Assembly: GCF_001895925.1 (NCBI RefSeq)
Contig: NZ_MPPI01000028.1
Coordinates: 1 to 58,047, forward strand
Direction: 5' to 3'
Length of the DNA stretch: 58,047 nucleotides
Origin: Phormidesmis priestleyi ULC007
GTDB lineage: Bacteria > Cyanobacteriota > Cyanobacteriia > Leptolyngbyales > Leptolyngbyaceae
Shown one piece after another: positions 25,666 to 34,196 of the stretch; within the stretch, counting starts at the first letter, position 1; each line of letters starts with the position of its first letter. Below the pieces are notes generated by a model. That model had not been told where the DNA came from. It was given only the letters and a program-made list of their open reading frames with translations, and did not search any database. The translations under genes and the position numbers were made by a program.

Positions 25666-26307
25666 CTAGGCTTGTTGACGAGTTTGATTGTGTTTGGTCA
25701 TCTTTGTACGCTCAATCCAATCTTCGATCGCGCTGACAACTTTAGTCATTGTCTGAGGGTCGGATGTCCTTAAGTGAGAGCGGATTGCTTCTAAACCTGG
25801 TAAAACTTTTTCCACGGCACTTAAGAAGTCGATCGCCCCGACTGCGTTGCTTTTCTTCAGCGAAGGGGTGACTTGATCGAGAAATTGCTCCATTAGTTCA
25901 GGATGTTTTTTGAGTTGTAGAAGCATCGTAGCGGGGATTTCTACTTCCTCAGTTTTTTTTTCGTCTGTTTTGCTCTCTTGTAGGGCTTTAATGGCTGCTT
26001 CTTCTAGCCAAGAATTGATGCTTCTGCCTGCATCTTTAGCCGTATGAGCAATATTTCGATGAACTTCTGGCGACGTGCGAAAGGGAAGTTTCCCAGAAAA
26101 ATTTTCAGGCTTTTCAGGCTCAACTTTCTCAAGCTTGCAAAACTTCAGGTAAGTGTCGATCGTCTTCTCAAATTCTTCTTTCGCTTTTTCAACCGTCTTT
26201 CCCTGAAAGTGCAGAAGCTCTCTACTCACGTTGTTGACCTTGCCACAGACTAATTCTGCTTTCTCATCAATCGAGAGGGATGCTGTGTAACCCAAGTAAT
26301 TCAGCAT
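25666..26307 (-). CDS. hicB: HicB-family antitoxin with a C-terminal extension
   Basis: The N-terminal 110 residues fit the HicB family: YLGYTASLSIDEKAELVCGK, the ELLHFQGKTVEKAKEEFEKT segment, and then a ribbon-helix-helix module (LPFRTSPEVHRNIAHTAKDA followed by GRSINSWLEEAAIKAL). HicB neutralises the RNA-cleaving HicA toxin and represses its own operon. Residues 111-213 are extra: a charged linker, a MLLQLKKHPELMEQFLDQ helix and a further helical region, not part of normal HicB. It starts 4 bases after the stop of the HicA-like gene. Called from sequence patterns only. Confidence 0.75.
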   Translation of the reverse strand: MLNYLGYTASLSIDEKAELVCGKVNNVSRELLHFQGKTVEKAKEEFEKTIDTYLKFCKLEKVEPEKPENFSGKLPFRTSPEVHRNIAHTAKDAGRSINSWLEEAAIKALQESKTDEKKTEEVEIPATMLLQLKKHPELMEQFLDQVTPSLKKSNAVGAIDFLSAVEKVLPGLEAIRSHLRTSDPQTMTKVVSAIEDWIERTKMTKHNQTRQQA

Positions 26308-26311
26308 AGAA

Positions 26312-26617
26312 TCAGTTCCCTCTGCTAGTTCTAATGTCCAACATGGTCAAAAACTCTCGAATTTTCATCACCTGATATTCGTCCACACACTCATCATGTC
26401 CCAAGGGAGAGAGGATGGTAATTCGGTGGTCGCAATCAGGATGAGGTACTCTAACACAAATTTTGTTGCTCATCTCACGAATCGTTGCCCCTTGCAATCC
26501 TGCTAGAAGCGCGATCGCGTTCGTCCAAAGAATGTCGGTGAGTGGCGGGTCTTTGAAAATGCACTCAAGAGTTTGCTGCTGCTGATCATTGTGGTTGTCA
26601 GGATGGTGGATGCACAT
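26312..26617 (-). CDS. hicA: HicA-like toxin
   Basis: Residues about 15-95 of this 101-residue frame follow the HicA pattern: TLECIFKDPPLTDILWTNAI, ALLAGLQGATI, then VRVPHPDCDHRITI and a C-terminal KIREFLTMLDI, comparable with the VREFLENAGI end of classical HicA. HicA toxins are small double-stranded-RNA-binding-like mRNA interferases. The start at ATG 26617 is chosen to match family length; the frame is open to a TTG at 26839, but those extra 74 residues show no HicA similarity. The partner hicB follows at 4 bases. The catalytic histidine cannot be assigned with certainty. Confidence 0.6.
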   Translation of the reverse strand: MCIHHPDNHNDQQQQTLECIFKDPPLTDILWTNAIALLAGLQGATIREMSNKICVRVPHPDCDHRITILSPLGHDECVDEYQVMKIREFLTMLDIRTSRGN

Positions 26618-26919
26618 TCGAGTTTTTCGCGATCGAAGCTCAGACTGACCAAACTTTTTTGCAGCAAAAATGAAAATCCTCACCTTAGAACGTTTCTGGA
26701 GGTGGTGGACTTCAGCTTGGCTGACTCGGCTAGAAGAATCTGGGTAGAAAACTTTTAGCGGAGAGTTTACATCAGCATACCTGAAGCTCTGTAAGAACAC
26801 TAGAACCGTATCGGGGGCATTAGTAAATCCCTGACGCAATGCCAGTTATCTGTTTGAACAAGAAGGTTAGCTGATGCAGCAGTCAGAGGTCAATCTGAGC
26901 TTCAATACACTGCTCTCTT
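26618..26919. other. Possible leader region of hicA
   Basis: Between the chosen hicA start and the GATATC array. The hicA frame stays open through most of it to a TTG at 26839, so an N-terminal extension of the toxin cannot be ruled out, but the sequence looks non-homologous and low in coding character. Confidence 0.3.
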
Positions 26920-27004
26920 GATATCGTAACCAGATATCATTGTCAACCTTTATGAGGATATCTTTAACTCTACTTTTTGCAGCACGATATCGTTTTTTGA
27001 TATC
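26920..27004. promoter_or_regulatory. Cluster of five GATATC palindromes (operator-like array)
   Basis: GATATC occurs at 26920, 26933, 26957, 26986 and 26999. The first two and last two form matching pairs with the same 13-base spacing: GATATCGTAACCAGATATCA and GATATCGTTTTTTGATATCA. This lies in the AT-rich gap between the divergent hicA-hicB operon and the gene at 27137. The pattern suggests a dimeric or tetrameric repressor site; HicB (ribbon-helix-helix) is the obvious candidate. Inference from arrangement only. Confidence 0.6.
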
Positions 27005-27136
27005 AATTTAAGATTTTTGTGCTATCGTTAATTCATAAATTTGTCTAAGCAACCGCAAAACTGCTTGGGCAGGACAGATCAAAATACGCCGATTTTAGAA
27101 ATAACAACTTAGTTTATCCAGGAGGAATCACTCAGA

Positions 27137-27373
27137 ATGAACTGCCCTTCCGACTGTAATCAGGGAAACTGTCCATTTGTCAACGATCCCCAGCGAGTAA
27201 CGCGCTATGTCTGCCTTAGATGCGGTCTAGAGCGCGATATCAATGATGGTATCCATCTTGATCCCTTTCTTCTACCTCTGTTGATCGCATCTTTAGTAGT
27301 CATGCTGATCATGAGCCAGCGATCGCCCACGCCTCAACCTGACCAGGCTCCTACTGAATTGCCCTCTCCGTGA
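27137..27373 (+). CDS. Small zinc-ribbon-like protein with a C-terminal membrane helix (78 aa)
   Basis: Cysteines at CPSDCNQGNCPF and YVCLRCGLE make a zinc-ribbon-like N-terminus (residues about 3-32), followed by a single hydrophobic helix (LDPFLLPLLIASLVVMLIM, about 41-59) and a Pro-rich tail. A strong AGGAGG site precedes the ATG. First gene of a compact four-gene plus-strand run to 29748. Function unknown. Confidence 0.7.
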   Translation: MNCPSDCNQGNCPFVNDPQRVTRYVCLRCGLERDINDGIHLDPFLLPLLIASLVVMLIMSQRSPTPQPDQAPTELPSP

Positions 27374-27401
27374 TTTACCCGTTCCCAATTGGAGAATGAC
27401 C

Positions 27402-28157
27402 ATGCGTACACTGCCCAAACCAGAGCTTGACACCCATGATCGCTCTCATCCATCTGCCCACTACTCATCTGATCCGTCTTCTCCAAAAGCTTCACTGTTC
27501 CAGAAACTTGTGATGGTCGGTGCTGGCGTGTTTGCCGTGGGGGTTGTCGTCATTCCGACTCTGCTTAGTCATCGCCAATCTCGTGTCATCAGCATTCACG
27601 CCAACGATTTTTCTGGGTCTGCCCTGGATGATATCAAAACTGCCGTAAAGCACTGCATTGCGGCGACACGATCGCTGAAGGAAGGAGATTATGCTGTCTC
27701 AATCGGGTTTGCCGATCGTCCAGAAGTAACGCAAGCAGCGGTTGTCAATGATGTCGCTGCTCTACTCAAAAAATGTGATGCCATTCGTCGCGATCGCATT
27801 CCGCCAAGCGTAGGCAAACAACGTGGCACCGATCCGATCGCCCTACTCGACAAAGTTCAGAATCAACTCAAATCACAGCGGACTCGTGGCAATCAAAACC
27901 CCGGCGTGATCACGGTTTGGCTGCAAAACGCCGAACCTCGTCTCCGTGGAACCCGATTGGACTTTAAGCGGGTGCGATCGCAGTTGCAGCAAATCACAAA
28001 TGACCGCAGCACGGTAATCATCTTCGGGCCAACCGGAGAGCTGCAAAGTGATTTAGAGCAAGCGATTCAAGGCATTCCGCAAGTTGAGCTTTGTCCGATC
28101 GAGAGCTTTGAACCCTACATCAAGCAAGCCTTCAACACAGCACGCCACCTGCCTTAG
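27402..28157 (+). CDS. Membrane-anchored protein with a divergent vWA-like domain
   Basis: A hydrophobic segment (about 35-55, KLVMVGAGVFAVGVVVIPTL) anchors a soluble domain. The domain starts ISIHANDFSGSALDDIKTAV, where DFSGS matches the DxSxS metal-site motif of von Willebrand factor A domains; the later strands (YAVSIGFADRP, GVITVWLQNAEP, STVIIFGPTG) alternate beta strand and helix as in a Rossmann-like vWA fold. The other MIDAS positions are not obvious, so the fold call is tentative. I start at ATG 27402 because GGAG (27391-27394) is 7 bases upstream; the earlier ATG at 27396 is too close. It starts 28 bases after the zinc-ribbon gene. Confidence 0.65.
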   Translation: MRTLPKPELDTHDRSHPSAHYSSDPSSPKASLFQKLVMVGAGVFAVGVVVIPTLLSHRQSRVISIHANDFSGSALDDIKTAVKHCIAATRSLKEGDYAVSIGFADRPEVTQAAVVNDVAALLKKCDAIRRDRIPPSVGKQRGTDPIALLDKVQNQLKSQRTRGNQNPGVITVWLQNAEPRLRGTRLDFKRVRSQLQQITNDRSTVIIFGPTGELQSDLEQAIQGIPQVELCPIESFEPYIKQAFNTARHLP

Positions 28158-28191
28158 ATACCTTCCCCTGCTTTCATAAAGGAGTCTACCA

Positions 28192-29421
28192 ATGACTGCA
28201 CTATCACGTCCGCAATATGTTCCTGAAGATTCGTTTGCTTGGTCGCAACAGACGATCGCAAGTTGGCGACTCTCACCTCAGATTCAGCGCATTGACTACG
28301 ACAGCCGTCATGAGATGGCCCAGTTTCAGATACAGGACGGAGAAACGACTCTGGCTCAGACACGCATCGAACACTTTGCCGCAATTGTTCTGCATCGTTG
28401 GCCAAAAGCAGTCATCTTAATGGTCGAGCTGTTTGTTCTATTTTTAGGAATGCTGGCCTTTAATGCCTTGCCCACTCAGTTGGCCAAGCTTTTAGGTCGT
28501 CAAGAATGGTCTGAAGGAATTGGGCTGTTGGTAGGGGCGGCTTTTGCGTGGTTAATTCACAATCGGGCTGTGCGCGGACTGGGTAAACTGCGTCGTCGCC
28601 ACGATTCTCGTCAGGCACTGCAAATGATCCAAACTCTGCAAAAAGCGTCGGCTCAAAACGAGTTTTTTCGAGATTTCTATAGGGGTCAGCAGTCTTGTCT
28701 GAGTCGGGTTGAGGGAGGAAATCTGCAAGGGCAATTTTGGCTCGATTTGGGGGTGACGATCGTCGTCAGCCTGCTAGAAGGAGCCGCGATTTTTTATCAG
28801 GTGCAGCAGAACCCCCAGTCAACCGAGTGGGCAATTTTGAGCAGTGTTCTGCCCGTGGCGTTGATTTGGCTGGCGGCATTGCTGCAAAGCGATCGCGCAG
28901 ACTTTGCTGATTCCTGTGCAGAACTGATCTCCGACTATCGGGACTTTTTACCAGATGGCACAATTTCACAAGAGCAAACTCTACGCCTATACGAATTGGA
29001 TGCGGTGTTCAAGCATTTTACGGCAGCGATTCCTTCTGAAATCAAAACGGTGAAGGGTGCCCGCGCCAACGCTAGAAGCGAATTTTCTCAGGTGCGAATC
29101 GAGCAGCTAGAAGCAGAATGCATCCAAGATATCGAGGAGCGGAATGAGAAACTGCGGCAAGTTCTTCAGCAGCTACCGAATCAATTTCCCATGCCCCAAA
29201 AGTTTGATGTAGCTGGATATCGCGGCTTTGAAATTCCTAGCGATCAACACAACGCTTGGCAAAATAACACAGAACAGATTGCTCAAGAGGTCGTCAAACT
29301 CAAAGCTGAAGCAGAAGAAGATTATGACCTAATTCGAGCGCGAATTTGCCAACAAATCAGGAAGTGGCAGCGGATTAAAACTGAGGCAGAGCAAACCCGA
29401 TCGAGAGCCGAAAAGGAATGA
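28192..29421 (+). CDS. Four-helix membrane protein with a C-terminal coiled coil, unknown function
   Basis: 409 residues. Hydrophobic segments at about 72-92, 107-123, 184-203 and 212-231; the loop between helices 2 and 3 is basic (GKLRRRHDSRQ). The C-terminal 140 residues are highly charged and helical (RIEQLEAECIQDIEERNEKL, VVKLKAEAEEDYDLIRARIC), probably a cytoplasmic coiled coil. AAAGGAG precedes the ATG. No known family recognised. Gap of 34 bases from the vWA-like gene, so presumably co-expressed. It may form a membrane complex with its neighbours; this is inference from gene order. Confidence 0.7.
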   Translation: MTALSRPQYVPEDSFAWSQQTIASWRLSPQIQRIDYDSRHEMAQFQIQDGETTLAQTRIEHFAAIVLHRWPKAVILMVELFVLFLGMLAFNALPTQLAKLLGRQEWSEGIGLLVGAAFAWLIHNRAVRGLGKLRRRHDSRQALQMIQTLQKASAQNEFFRDFYRGQQSCLSRVEGGNLQGQFWLDLGVTIVVSLLEGAAIFYQVQQNPQSTEWAILSSVLPVALIWLAALLQSDRADFADSCAELISDYRDFLPDGTISQEQTLRLYELDAVFKHFTAAIPSEIKTVKGARANARSEFSQVRIEQLEAECIQDIEERNEKLRQVLQQLPNQFPMPQKFDVAGYRGFEIPSDQHNAWQNNTEQIAQEVVKLKAEAEEDYDLIRARICQQIRKWQRIKTEAEQTRSRAEKE

Positions 29422-29454
29422 CCAGACCGCAAACACGATTTTGGAGAGGATAAA

Positions 29455-29748
29455 ATGCTGAAATTTGCGATTCCTGTTGTTTGTGCAGCAGTTTTACTAG
29501 CTGCGACTAATCCTGGAGAAGATGCCTACGCAGCCTGGGTTGCCCAAAATCTGCAATCTGCGGCGTGTCAGAAACCGAAATCGTCTGCTTGCTTTGCAGC
29601 CACTTCAGTGCCTCAGGAGGTTTTGACTTCTACAATCAAGCATTACACTCACCGTCAGAATTGCGTTTTCTTTAGCGTCTATACCACTCATTTCTTTAGC
29701 ATTCAGAAGCAAGGATTCGGTTTGAGTGGCTTTTTTATCGCCCATTGA
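29455..29748 (+). CDS. DUF4359-like small secreted or lipid-facing protein (97 aa)
   Basis: Begins with a signal-like helix (MLKFAIPVVCAAVLLAATNP) and then PGEDAYAAWVAQNLQSAACQ, KHYTHRQNCVFFSVYTTHFF and GFGLSGFFIAH. The NP..xAY..W/YxAQ and RQN..xFSxYxT signatures match the cyanobacterial DUF4359 family as I remember it. GGAGAGGA sits just before the ATG. Last gene of the four-gene run, 34 bases after the coiled-coil gene. It converges with a response-regulator gene. Confidence 0.65.
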   Translation: MLKFAIPVVCAAVLLAATNPGEDAYAAWVAQNLQSAACQKPKSSACFAATSVPQEVLTSTIKHYTHRQNCVFFSVYTTHFFSIQKQGFGLSGFFIAH

Positions 29749-29765
29749 TTTGAGCGAAGATTGTT

Positions 29766-30551
29766 TCAATTATTTGAATCTGGCTCATCTAAGTCGCTTT
29801 CAAGCAACTCGATTAAATGACAGTTTTGAAGCAGGGCGGCACTTTCTGGCATCAGAAAATTTTGCAGTTTATAGACTTGCTGAAGAATTGCCAGTTCTCG
29901 CCCATACTCTTGTTGAATCGTGGCGACACTGGTTTCAAAACTTGTCGCGATCGACGCAGTTTTCAACAGGTGCAGCGTCATGTTGATGTTAGACAAAGGA
30001 TTGCGTAGCTCTTGATAGAAGTGATTTAATAACCCATCGCGGGTGTTAGAGGCATGAGTCGCTTCAAGATCTGGCTGCTGAGAAGATTCGGGGCGAGAAG
30101 CGTGAACATTTCGTGGAGCGGATCTGGCGATGTCTTCGGTTTGAGTTCTTGCGGTCTGTTTGTTGTAACGTTCTAGAAGTGCAGCTTGTTTTTCAAGGCG
30201 ACCTGAGATAGCACCCAACAGTTCTGTAGCAGTGCAGGGTTTGGTGAGATAGTCATCGGCTCCTAGCTCCATGCCATACCGAACATCTGCTTTTGTGCCC
30301 CTGGCGGTGAGAAAGATAAAGGGAATGTCTGCCGTGTCAGCGACTTGGCGGAGATGAGTCAGAACAGAGTAGCCATCTAAATCAGGCATCTGCACGTCAC
30401 AGAGAATCAAATCAGGGTGGTTGTCGCGGGCAAGTTGAAGCCCAACATTGCCATTTTCACCACCCAAACCGCTAAAGCCTTCTGCTTCTAGCAAGTCTAA
30501 AATCGATTCTCGAACCGTTTGTTCGTCTTCAATGACTAAAATTTTCTTCAT
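29766..30551 (-). CDS. Response regulator fused to a histidine-less HisKA-like helix
   Basis: 261 residues. The receiver domain (residues 1-120) has phospho-acceptor Asp52 (LCDVQMPDLDG) and the conserved Lys (YLTKPCT). After a linker, residues 170-230 resemble the dimerisation helix of histidine kinases, but the H-box reads FYQELRNPLSNI: the phospho-accepting His is replaced by Gln180. No ATPase domain follows. I use the ATG at 30551, which overlaps the stop of the upstream kinase gene (TAATG); the frame runs further upstream but inside that gene. Probably an output regulator or scaffold of the kinases encoded upstream. Confidence 0.85.
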   Translation of the reverse strand: MKKILVIEDEQTVRESILDLLEAEGFSGLGGENGNVGLQLARDNHPDLILCDVQMPDLDGYSVLTHLRQVADTADIPFIFLTARGTKADVRYGMELGADDYLTKPCTATELLGAISGRLEKQAALLERYNKQTARTQTEDIARSAPRNVHASRPESSQQPDLEATHASNTRDGLLNHFYQELRNPLSNINMTLHLLKTASIATSFETSVATIQQEYGRELAILQQVYKLQNFLMPESAALLQNCHLIELLESDLDEPDSNN

Positions 30552-31672
30552 TAGCAGTGCTGTAACGGTAGCGTAACTGTAAAAATGGTTCCCTTTTCGA
30601 CTTCGCTGATCACTGCGATCGTGCCACCGTGTAAATCTACGCATTGTTTGACAATTGATAATCCTAACCCCGTTCCAGAAATCGTTTTGACATTGCTGGC
30701 GCGATAAAAGGAATCAAACAATCGGGGTTGATCGGCGATCGGAATTCCAATCCCATAATCTTGAATCTGGAAGACAACGGCTTCCTTGTTATAGGTTAAG
30801 TTAAATTCTATATTTTTGCCTTGTGGAGAATACTTAATTGCATTCGACAACAAGTTATCCAAAATATGTCGTAACAGATTCTCATCTAAACAGGGGAAAG
30901 ATAGATCCTCTGAAGTTACAAAATCTGCATTTTTGTGAGTGAGATGAATCGGACAATTCAACGATCGACTCACTTGCAATTCTTCAATCAGGTCTTGACA
31001 AAATTGCAGCAGATCGAGCGGCTGAGGATTAAAGGGCAAATCGCCTGACTCGGTTTCTCCGATGGTCAAAACATCCCTTAGTAATTGATCCATTCGTCTC
31101 ACCGATAGCTGAATGCGCTGTAAATATTCTTGCTTTTTCTCTGATGAAAGCTCTGAGTCGTAGCGTTCTAGAAGCTCAGTCGAGAAAAGAATCGCGTTGA
31201 GAGGATTGCGAAACTCGTGAGAGACCACCGAAACAAATCGCGATTTGATTTGATTGAGTTCTTTCTCTTTTACCAGCGCTAATTGAATCGCAACTTCAGC
31301 GTGATAGCGAGAGAGCGCAATCTCGATCGTAGTAATTAACTCTCGATCTTCAAACGGCTTCAGAATGTAACCAAAAGGCTCAGTAATCTTGGCTCGTCGC
31401 AAAGTATTTTCATCCGCGTGAGCCGTCAAGTAGACTACTGGAAGATTGAACTCTCTACGAATTTTTTCTGCAATTTCTACGCCATCCATTTCGCCGCGTA
31501 GTCGAATATCCATCAGCACCAGATCAGGATGGAACTGGGCAGTTAGATCGAGAGCTTCGTCAGCGCAGGTGGCGATCGCAACGACATTATATCCAGCATT
31601 GACTAAACTATTTTGAATATCTAAAGCAATAATGCTTTCATCTTCAACGACCAGAATTTTAGCAGCTAACAT
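30551..31672 (-). CDS. Receiver-histidine kinase hybrid (response regulator N-terminal)
   Basis: 373 residues. N-terminal receiver with Asp55 (LVLMDIRLRG), then a HisKA domain with His152 (VVSHEFRNPLNAI) and a HATPase domain with the N box (NLLSNAIKYSP) and G boxes (GIGIP, GTGLGLSIV). No membrane segments, so it is cytoplasmic and takes its input from an upstream kinase by phosphotransfer to the receiver. Middle gene of a three-gene operon, with 3 bases to the upstream sensor gene and a 1-base overlap with the downstream regulator. Confidence 0.93.
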   Translation of the reverse strand: MLAAKILVVEDESIIALDIQNSLVNAGYNVVAIATCADEALDLTAQFHPDLVLMDIRLRGEMDGVEIAEKIRREFNLPVVYLTAHADENTLRRAKITEPFGYILKPFEDRELITTIEIALSRYHAEVAIQLALVKEKELNQIKSRFVSVVSHEFRNPLNAILFSTELLERYDSELSSEKKQEYLQRIQLSVRRMDQLLRDVLTIGETESGDLPFNPQPLDLLQFCQDLIEELQVSRSLNCPIHLTHKNADFVTSEDLSFPCLDENLLRHILDNLLSNAIKYSPQGKNIEFNLTYNKEAVVFQIQDYGIGIPIADQPRLFDSFYRASNVKTISGTGLGLSIVKQCVDLHGGTIAVISEVEKGTIFTVTLPLQHC

Positions 31673-31675
31673 CGA

Positions 31676-33943
31676 TTAAACCTTTTGTTTTTGCTCAGCA
31701 AAACTAATCTTAAAAACTGCGCCGCGCTGGCACTCTAAATCAATGGTGCCGTGGAGCTGTTTAGTGAGACTGCACACTAGCTGTAAACCCAAAGATTTTG
31801 TGTTGCGGAAGTTTAGATCGGTGGGAAACCCTGAACCGTTATCTTGAACAATTAAGGTGTAATAATTTTCAGCTTCAGAGAAGAGGCGAATGCTAATTTC
31901 GCCTGCCTGACCTGCTGAGAAAGCATATTTCAACGAGTTTGAAATGAGTTCGTTGATAATTAGCCCACAGGGAATGGCTGTATCAATGCTGAGACGCACA
32001 TCTTTCACATAGACATTCAGCTTAATTAACCGTGAACTGACTGAGTAGGAGCGGAATAAATCGGTGACTAAACTGCGAATATATTCTGCAAAATCAGTTT
32101 TGGCTAAATCTTCTGATTGGTAGAGTTTTTCGTGAATTAATGCCATTGCCCGGACGCGATTTTGACTTTCTTTAAACACTTCTAAGATGCGATCGTCTTT
32201 AATGTACCCAGCTTGCAGCTTTAGCAAACTAGAGATCACCTGAAGATTGTTTTTAACGCGATGATGAATTTCTTTAAGCAACACTTCTTTTTCTTCGAGA
32301 GAAGCGAGAACCCGATCTTCTGCCCACTTACGATCGGTGATATCAATGACTGAGCCAATGATTTCAACGGGTTGTCCCTGGCGATCGCGCAGAAGTTTCA
32401 TGCCGTCTCGCAGCCAGCGATAGGAGCCATCTTGATGCAGAAATCGATATTCACAAGTGAGTTGTTCTATCTCGAAAAGTTGAGCGATATGATCTAGTAC
32501 GTTTCGCAAATCATCAGGATGAATGCGATCGAGCCAAAAACGAGATTCTTTTAAGTATTGCCAGACTTCATAGCCTAATTGCTGAGTAATATTTTCGCTG
32601 ACAAATGTGCAAGAGCGGTTGCGATTGGGGTGACAGGTGTAGATGACTGAGGGATTAGAAGAGAGCAGATACTTTAGACGCTCTTGGATGGCAATCAGAG
32701 CCTTTTCTGACCACTTGCGATCGGTGATATCTCGCTGCAAAGCCACGTAATGAGTGAGACTTCCCTGATTATCGAAGATGGGCACGAGGTTGAGATCGAT
32801 CCAAAACTCAGAGCCGTCTTTGCGGTAGTTGACAAGTTCTATCTGGATGGGCTTGTTGTGAAGCAGCGCTTGACGAACTTTATTGAGTTGAGCACGATCG
32901 CTTTTGGCTCCTTGCAGAATGCGAGGAGTCCTACCGAGAACTTCTTCTAGCGCATAACCTGTTGACTCTGTGAATGCAGAATTGGTGTAGGTGATTTTGA
33001 GATCGTCAGGGTTGCCAGTGGTGATGATGACTGCATCCTGTCCATTAATGACGACTGACTCAAATAGACGGAGGCGGTCTTCGGCGTGCTGGCGCTCTTG
33101 CTGGGCTTGCGCTTCTTGAAGCACGATCGACAGATAATCAGCAATTTCGGTGAGCGTTGAAATCTCGTAATCACTCCACTGGCGCGGCTCAGGCGAGTTA
33201 AAGCTGAGTAACCCAATCTCTTGGGCTGAATGCTGAACGCGAACCGCAAGCAAAGCGCGGGTTCCTCTGGAAAGCATGCCGTCTGCAAGAGGTGCTAGAA
33301 AGCTGGCTTGAGTGACATTGGCGACGACGATCGGTTGGCGGCGATCGATGAGTTCCAAATATTCAGGTGATTGTTTCACCTCCAAAACGGCTCCTTCTAG
33401 CTTGATCATCGTTTCGGGCTGGGCGGAATGAACGGCTGTGATCGCTCCATCGACGATCACCCCATAGAGAATTCGGAGCGTCTTAAAATGTTGTCCGATT
33501 TGTCGAACCGTCGATTCGATCACTTGCTCGGCTGATAGACCCGACGTAATGCCTCTCGAAATATTATTGAGCAACTGTAGACAGACTTGACTTTCTCGCA
33601 GACTTTGCTCAATCTGCTTACGCTGGGCAATTTCTAGTTGAAGCTGCTGGTTGGTGTCGCGGAGTTCTGCGGTGCGTTCTTCAACTCGAATCTCTAATTC
33701 TTCTTTAGCGTCGCGGAGGGCTTCTTCTGCCTGTTTTCGGTGTTCTAGAAAGTGAACTTTGGCTTCGGCTCGTTGACACTGCTCTCGCTCCCAGATTGAC
33801 TGCTCTTGAAGTTGAACGATCGTCATTTTCACGTCTGACAGGCACGATCGGAGCTGTGCCGCTAACTCAGGATCGTGGATTGTCCACTGGTCGATCGCGT
33901 GTTGAAGCTTAATCAATGAAGAGGGTGATTCGGTGAGTTGCAT
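31676..33943 (-). CDS. Multi-PAS/GAF sensor histidine kinase of the HisKA_2 type
   Basis: 755 residues. Domains in order: an N-terminal coiled coil (about 50-115, EELEIRVEERTAELRD), a GAF domain (about 130-275), a PAS with PAC (about 290-410, ending RDITDRKW), a second PAS/PAC of the PAS_3 type (about 430-540, YRWLRDGMKLLRDRQGQ), then HisKA_2 (EIHHRVKNNLQVISSLLKLQ with the phospho-His) and HATPase_c. No membrane segment. The HisKA_2 type often works with independent regulators or receiver-kinase partners such as the next gene. First gene of the three-gene signalling operon. Confidence 0.92.
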   Translation of the reverse strand: MQLTESPSSLIKLQHAIDQWTIHDPELAAQLRSCLSDVKMTIVQLQEQSIWEREQCQRAEAKVHFLEHRKQAEEALRDAKEELEIRVEERTAELRDTNQQLQLEIAQRKQIEQSLRESQVCLQLLNNISRGITSGLSAEQVIESTVRQIGQHFKTLRILYGVIVDGAITAVHSAQPETMIKLEGAVLEVKQSPEYLELIDRRQPIVVANVTQASFLAPLADGMLSRGTRALLAVRVQHSAQEIGLLSFNSPEPRQWSDYEISTLTEIADYLSIVLQEAQAQQERQHAEDRLRLFESVVINGQDAVIITTGNPDDLKITYTNSAFTESTGYALEEVLGRTPRILQGAKSDRAQLNKVRQALLHNKPIQIELVNYRKDGSEFWIDLNLVPIFDNQGSLTHYVALQRDITDRKWSEKALIAIQERLKYLLSSNPSVIYTCHPNRNRSCTFVSENITQQLGYEVWQYLKESRFWLDRIHPDDLRNVLDHIAQLFEIEQLTCEYRFLHQDGSYRWLRDGMKLLRDRQGQPVEIIGSVIDITDRKWAEDRVLASLEEKEVLLKEIHHRVKNNLQVISSLLKLQAGYIKDDRILEVFKESQNRVRAMALIHEKLYQSEDLAKTDFAEYIRSLVTDLFRSYSVSSRLIKLNVYVKDVRLSIDTAIPCGLIINELISNSLKYAFSAGQAGEISIRLFSEAENYYTLIVQDNGSGFPTDLNFRNTKSLGLQLVCSLTKQLHGTIDLECQRGAVFKISFAEQKQKV

Positions 33944-34196
33944 CGCTGATAACTTTTAATTAACCGCAACAGGGAGGAGCAATGGCACTCTATAATCGAG
34001 AGCTTAGAAGCGATCGAGCAGAAGCTTTGAGGAATTGTGTTTTCACAGACCTCCAACTGACTGCAAGGGCATTATTCCCTACCCGATCGCATCTGCAACT
34101 GTGAACCTCTTCAAGCCTGGTTAGTTTTTTCTCAGTAGTACTTAAGTATATTCACTCTGTTCTCTCACCCTTTGCAGTGAACTGCGTCACACCTTG

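Noticed and set aside
26618-26839. An N-terminal extension of the HicA-like protein from a TTG at 26839
   Set aside because: The added 74 residues are not HicA-like and the start has no ribosome site; kept as a possibility only.
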